Shown here piece by piece: positions 61,122-64,000 of a stretch of DNA of 64,000 bases. The notes beneath the pieces are model-generated. The model searched no databases, was not told where the DNA came from, and saw only the letters and a list, made by a program, of their open reading frames with translations. Within the stretch, counting starts at the first letter, position 1, and each line of letters starts with the position of its first letter. Both the position numbers and the translations under genes were made by a program. Location of the stretch: NCBI RefSeq assembly GCF_002893095.1, contig NZ_PKQQ01000001.1, positions 770,051 to 834,050 of the forward strand. Reading direction: 5' to 3'. The stretch comes from Stenotrophomonas sp. VV52. Its GTDB lineage: Bacteria; Pseudomonadota; Gammaproteobacteria; Xanthomonadales; Xanthomonadaceae.

Positions 61122-61962
61122 GACCCCATCCCCCATCGACGACGCGTTGGCGCCGCTGCCGGCAGGCCGTCTGCGTTGGCTGAAGTCAGGCAAGCTGGAG
61201 GTGGCGTTGGCCCCCGAAGCCGGCGGGCGCATCGCCCAGATACGCTACGACGGCGTGGATTGGCTCGTAAGCGAAGGAGACGGCAGCGCAGCAGCCATAG
61301 CTTGGGGCTGCTACCCGATGGTGCCGTGGGCAGGGCGCATCCGGCATGGCCGGTTCGACTTCGATGGCAGACCTTATGAACTGCCCACCAACTTCGGCGG
61401 GCACGCCATCCACGGAGTAGGGTTCACGCGCCCCTGGCAGCTGGACAGCCTCGAAGCGGACACCGCAACACTTTCGCTGAAGCTCCCCGAAGACGCCTAT
61501 TGGCCCTTCGGCGGCACGGCGACGCAGATCGTCCGCCTACGCCCCGACGGCCTTGAACTGCACCTTGAAGTACAGGCAGACCGCCACCCCATGCCAGCCG
61601 TACTCGGCTGGCATCCATGGTTCCGCAAGCCGGACCAGCTGATCTTTGCCCCTGATGCCATGTATCCGCAGGATGGGGAGGGTATCGCCACCTTGCCCTG
61701 CGTAGCGCCGACGCCCGGCCCTTGGGATGATTGCTTCGTCAACCAAGAAGAGGTAGCGCTGGTGTCAGTGAGTCAGTGCCTTCGCATGCGAGCCAACACC
61801 GACCACTGGGTCGTCTACGACGCAGCCGGCCACGCCACCTGCATAGAACCCCAGACCGGGCCACCGGACGCGTTCACCCTCTCACCAAACCGATTGGAGC
61901 GAGGCGAGCGCTTGGCACTTACCTTTGCATTGACGTGGGAATCTGAAGCCACATCCAACTGA
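61102..61962 (+). CDS. Aldose 1-epimerase
   Basis: The product has 286 residues; ATGs at 61102 and 61111 are both possible, and both overlap the fusion gene. The family is shown by YPMVPWAGRIRHGRFDFDG, GHAIHGVGFTRPW with the first active-site His, VLGWHPWFRKP with the second His, and the catalytic Glu in CIEPQTGPPDAF. It interconverts alpha and beta anomers of released xylose or arabinose before isomerisation. There is no signal peptide, so it is cytoplasmic. It ends the xylan operon. Confidence 0.9.
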   Translation: MTPMAPETPSPIDDALAPLPAGRLRWLKSGKLEVALAPEAGGRIAQIRYDGVDWLVSEGDGSAAAIAWGCYPMVPWAGRIRHGRFDFDGRPYELPTNFGGHAIHGVGFTRPWQLDSLEADTATLSLKLPEDAYWPFGGTATQIVRLRPDGLELHLEVQADRHPMPAVLGWHPWFRKPDQLIFAPDAMYPQDGEGIATLPCVAPTPGPWDDCFVNQEEVALVSVSQCLRMRANTDHWVVYDAAGHATCIEPQTGPPDAFTLSPNRLERGERLALTFALTWESEATSN

Positions 61963-62010
61963 CCCGGAATGCAATGTTTCGGTTGCGCCCACCTCAACCG
62001 GCCACGGCCA

Positions 62011-62032
62011 GACACGCATGGCGTGGCTCTAC
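62011..62032 (-). repeat. GTAG-type REP palindrome (GCCACGC class)
   Basis: On the minus strand GTAGAGCCACGCCATGCGTG followed by TC, between the epimerase and dehydrogenase genes. Confidence 0.75.
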
Positions 62033-62219
62033 CCGCTGGTAGGGTCGGTTCCCAAACGACCGCCGATAACCTCAATCATCCCGTTAACGCATGACCAATG
62101 AACGAAGAAGCGCCGTGAACCCCCAGTGATGCACGCAGCCATGGAATTCACCGCGTGGGAACCGCTACGAAACGATCATCACCTGAGCGCTTTCCCCATG
62201 CAGTTAAGGATCCAATTCC

Positions 62220-63599
62220 ATGTCCAAGAAGCAACTCACCACGATCAACCCACTAACCGAAGAAGTACTAGGCACCTACGCCTACATGTCCGACGACGAA
62301 GCCGCCGGCGCAGTAAAGGCCAGCCACGATGCCTTCCTGCAATGGCGTCTGCGCAGCTTGGAAGACCGCGCCAAAGTCATCGCCGCCATCGCCAAGACAC
62401 TCCGCGACCGCAAGGAAGAGTTCGCACAGCTCATGACCAACGAGGTCGGCAAGCTCATCGAGGACAGCCGCACCGAAGTCGAGCTCTGCGCCGCCATCTG
62501 CGAATACACCGCCAAACAGGGCCCTTCCGTACTCGCCGATGAGGACCGCGACGTCGAAGGCGCCACCGGCATCGTCACCCATTGCCCCATCGGCGTGGTT
62601 TACGGCATCCAGCCCTGGAACTTTCCGGCCTACCAGGCGATCCGCTATTCCATCGCCAGCCTGATGGCCGGCAACGGCGTGCTGCTCAAGCACGCGGAGA
62701 GCTGCACCGGGAGCGGGCTGCTGTTGCGTGACATCTACGAAGATGCGGGGTTGCCCAAGGGCTTGTTCGGCGTCCTGCTGATCAGCCACGACCAATCCAA
62801 TGACATCGTGAAGAACGACCTGGTGCGCGCAGTAACGCTGACGGGCAGCGAGGACGCCGGACGCACGGTCGCCACCAAGGCCGCCGAGTCGCTGAAGAAG
62901 ACCGTACTGGAGCTGGGCTCCAACGATGCATATCTGGTCCTGGACGATGCCGACCTCGATCTTGCCGTGGAGACCTGCGTCAAGGGGCGCCTGTTCAATA
63001 ACGGCCAGACCTGCGTCAATGCCAAGCGCTTCATCGTGACCGGGAAGAACTACGACGCCTTCGTCAGCGCCTACGCAAAGAAGTTTGAAGCCGTGAAGAT
63101 GGGCGACCCCAACGCGGCCGATACGCAACTGGGCCCCATGGTTTCCAAGGCCCAGCGCGACAAGCTGCACGAACAGGTCACCAAGAGCGTCTCACAGGGC
63201 GCGCGCCTTGTTGTAGGCGGCAACGTCCCTGACCGCACCGGCTGGTTCTACCCGGCCACCGTGCTCGCGGATGTGTCGCCCGGCCAGGTGGCCTACGAGG
63301 ATGAACTGTTCGGCCCGGCAGCGGCCATCATCCGCGCCAAGGACGACGAAGACGCCATGCGCATTGCCAACGACAGCCGCTACGGCCTGGGCGGCGGCAT
63401 CTTCAGCCGCGACGTCAAGCGCGCCCGCGAGCTGGCGACCAAGTATTTCGACACCGGGATGGTCTTCATCAACACCTTCGACGTAGCCTCCCCGGCGCTC
63501 CCGTTCGGCGGCGTCAAGGCCTCCGGCTACGGCCGCGAGCATGGCCCGGAAGGCCTGAAGGAATTCGTGAACGTAAAGTCCATCAAGATCCCGTCGTGA
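62220..63599 (+). CDS. Succinate-semialdehyde-type aldehyde dehydrogenase
   Basis: The product has 459 residues; AAGGA precedes the ATG at 62220. Aldehyde dehydrogenase features: PIGVVYGIQPWNFPAYQAIR, LTGSEDAGRTVA (cofactor loop), the catalytic Glu in LELGSND and Cys in NNGQTCVNAKR. It belongs to the subgroup annotated as NAD-dependent succinate-semialdehyde dehydrogenase. It could oxidise succinate semialdehyde or another short aldehyde. It is separated from the xylan operon by a REP element and appears to be its own transcript. Confidence 0.9.
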   Translation: MSKKQLTTINPLTEEVLGTYAYMSDDEAAGAVKASHDAFLQWRLRSLEDRAKVIAAIAKTLRDRKEEFAQLMTNEVGKLIEDSRTEVELCAAICEYTAKQGPSVLADEDRDVEGATGIVTHCPIGVVYGIQPWNFPAYQAIRYSIASLMAGNGVLLKHAESCTGSGLLLRDIYEDAGLPKGLFGVLLISHDQSNDIVKNDLVRAVTLTGSEDAGRTVATKAAESLKKTVLELGSNDAYLVLDDADLDLAVETCVKGRLFNNGQTCVNAKRFIVTGKNYDAFVSAYAKKFEAVKMGDPNAADTQLGPMVSKAQRDKLHEQVTKSVSQGARLVVGGNVPDRTGWFYPATVLADVSPGQVAYEDELFGPAAAIIRAKDDEDAMRIANDSRYGLGGGIFSRDVKRARELATKYFDTGMVFINTFDVASPALPFGGVKASGYGREHGPEGLKEFVNVKSIKIPS

Positions 63600-63670
63600 C
63601 CCCCACGTAATTCCGCGTGATCTCGCGCTAACCCGCGTGACCCCTCGGCATGACGCGTGATCCTGACGCG

Positions 63671-63725
63671 GTAGAGCCAGGCCCTGCCTGGCTGAACAAC
63701 GCCGGCCGTCCAACAGACGGCCGGC
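63671..63725. repeat. GTAG-type REP plus hairpin
   Basis: A REP unit (GTAGAGCCAGGCCCTGCC, 63671-63693) is followed by a perfect 10-bp stem GCCGGCCGTC/GACGGCCGGC (63701-63725) between convergent genes. Likely a bidirectional 3' end signal. Confidence 0.7.
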
Positions 63726-63770
63726 AAATAAAAAGGGGCAGGGGCCATCAGCACCCCCGCCCACGCCCAC

Positions 63771-64000
63771 CTACTTGGGCATCAAAACCGTATCGATCAC
63801 GTGCACCACACCATTGGACTGCATTACGTCCGCAGTACTCACAGCCGCCTTGCCACCCTTCGCATCCACCACCCACACCTTGCCGTCAGCAAGCTTGACC
63901 GTAAGCTTCTCGCCTTCAACCGTGGTCAACATGCTGGCCATACCCCCCTTCTTTGCGGCAGCAGTGAGCTCGGGTTCTACCCCGATATCACGGACGGTTC
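63771..64000 (-). CDS. C-terminal part of a fasciclin-domain protein (5' end outside window)
   Basis: On the minus strand, the frame is open from the right edge to the TAG at 63773-63771, about 76 codons. Visible sequence includes DIGVEPELTAAAKKGGMASM, LTVKLADGKVWVVDAKGGKA and STADVMQSNGVVHVIDTVLM, ending PK. The last stretch is the H2 box of fasciclin (FAS1) domains, usually N-G-V-(I/V)-H-V-I-D-x-V-L-M-P. FAS1 proteins in bacteria are secreted adhesion-type proteins. Confidence 0.88.
   Translation of the reverse strand, partial: TVRDIGVEPELTAAAKKGGMASMLTTVEGEKLTVKLADGKVWVVDAKGGKAAVSTADVMQSNGVVHVIDTVLMPK

Overview
The window is high-GC DNA (a low-GC accessory stretch aside) that reads as the chromosome of a Xanthomonadaceae bacterium, most likely Stenotrophomonas. 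The support is the gene content (a Xanthomonas-style xylan/xylose locus under LacI-family XylR-like regulators, a large TonB-dependent receptor with SapC, cupin and halogenase partners, a yeiH-LysR pair, big autotransporters) and the many short palindromic repeats carrying a GTAG end, a hallmark of Stenotrophomonas REP elements. No rRNA, tRNA, CRISPR array, integrase or insertion sequence was seen.

Layout. 1-13.4 kb: the end of a large outer-membrane protein and a DUF11 protein, a YidH-type membrane protein, a long arylsulfatase, two alpha/beta hydrolases, a flavin disulfide reductase, a PAS histidine kinase and several small envelope proteins, including a 23-residue membrane peptide. 13.8-22.4 kb: a giant repeat-rich autotransporter gene interrupted by one in-frame amber codon. 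22.5-24.2 kb: small envelope and ABM-domain genes. 24.6-32.9 kb: an accessory island with a SymE-like toxin, a winged-helix antitoxin plus Fic pair, a second autotransporter broken by a one-base frameshift, an XRE plus AbiEii-like nucleotidyltransferase pair, a duplicated stub of the autotransporter 3' end, and two exported proteins. 33.3-37.6 kb: Braun-type lipoprotein next to an L,D-transpeptidase, a LysR regulator with a YeiH exporter, and an MscS channel.

37.7-62 kb is a xylan/xylose utilisation locus. A LacI repressor is divergent from a TonB receptor operon (receptor, SapC, JmjC-like cupin, tryptophan-halogenase-like protein). It is followed by xylB, xylA and a GH3 lipoprotein glucosidase. 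A second LacI repressor is divergent from an alpha-glucuronidase (GH67), then come a GH43, a GH3 beta-xylosidase with a PA14 insert, an MFS transporter fused to a cytoplasmic GH43, and an aldose 1-epimerase. Perfect or near-perfect copies of the operator TGGTAGCGCTACCA sit before the receptor and xylB operons, with a weaker copy before GH67. The inferred flow is: outer-membrane import of xylo-oligosaccharides, periplasmic removal of glucuronate and xylose, inner-membrane uptake with coupled hydrolysis, mutarotation, isomerisation and phosphorylation to xylulose 5-phosphate.

The most striking anomaly is at 54.03-54.49 kb. The GH67 gene stops abruptly; its missing downstream piece lies on the opposite strand a few bases on, followed by a fragment of a sialate O-acetylesterase-type gene, another inverted unidentified fragment, and a GH43 gene that has lost its N-terminus and catalytic base. 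The window ends with a succinate-semialdehyde-type dehydrogenase and the end of a fasciclin-domain gene.
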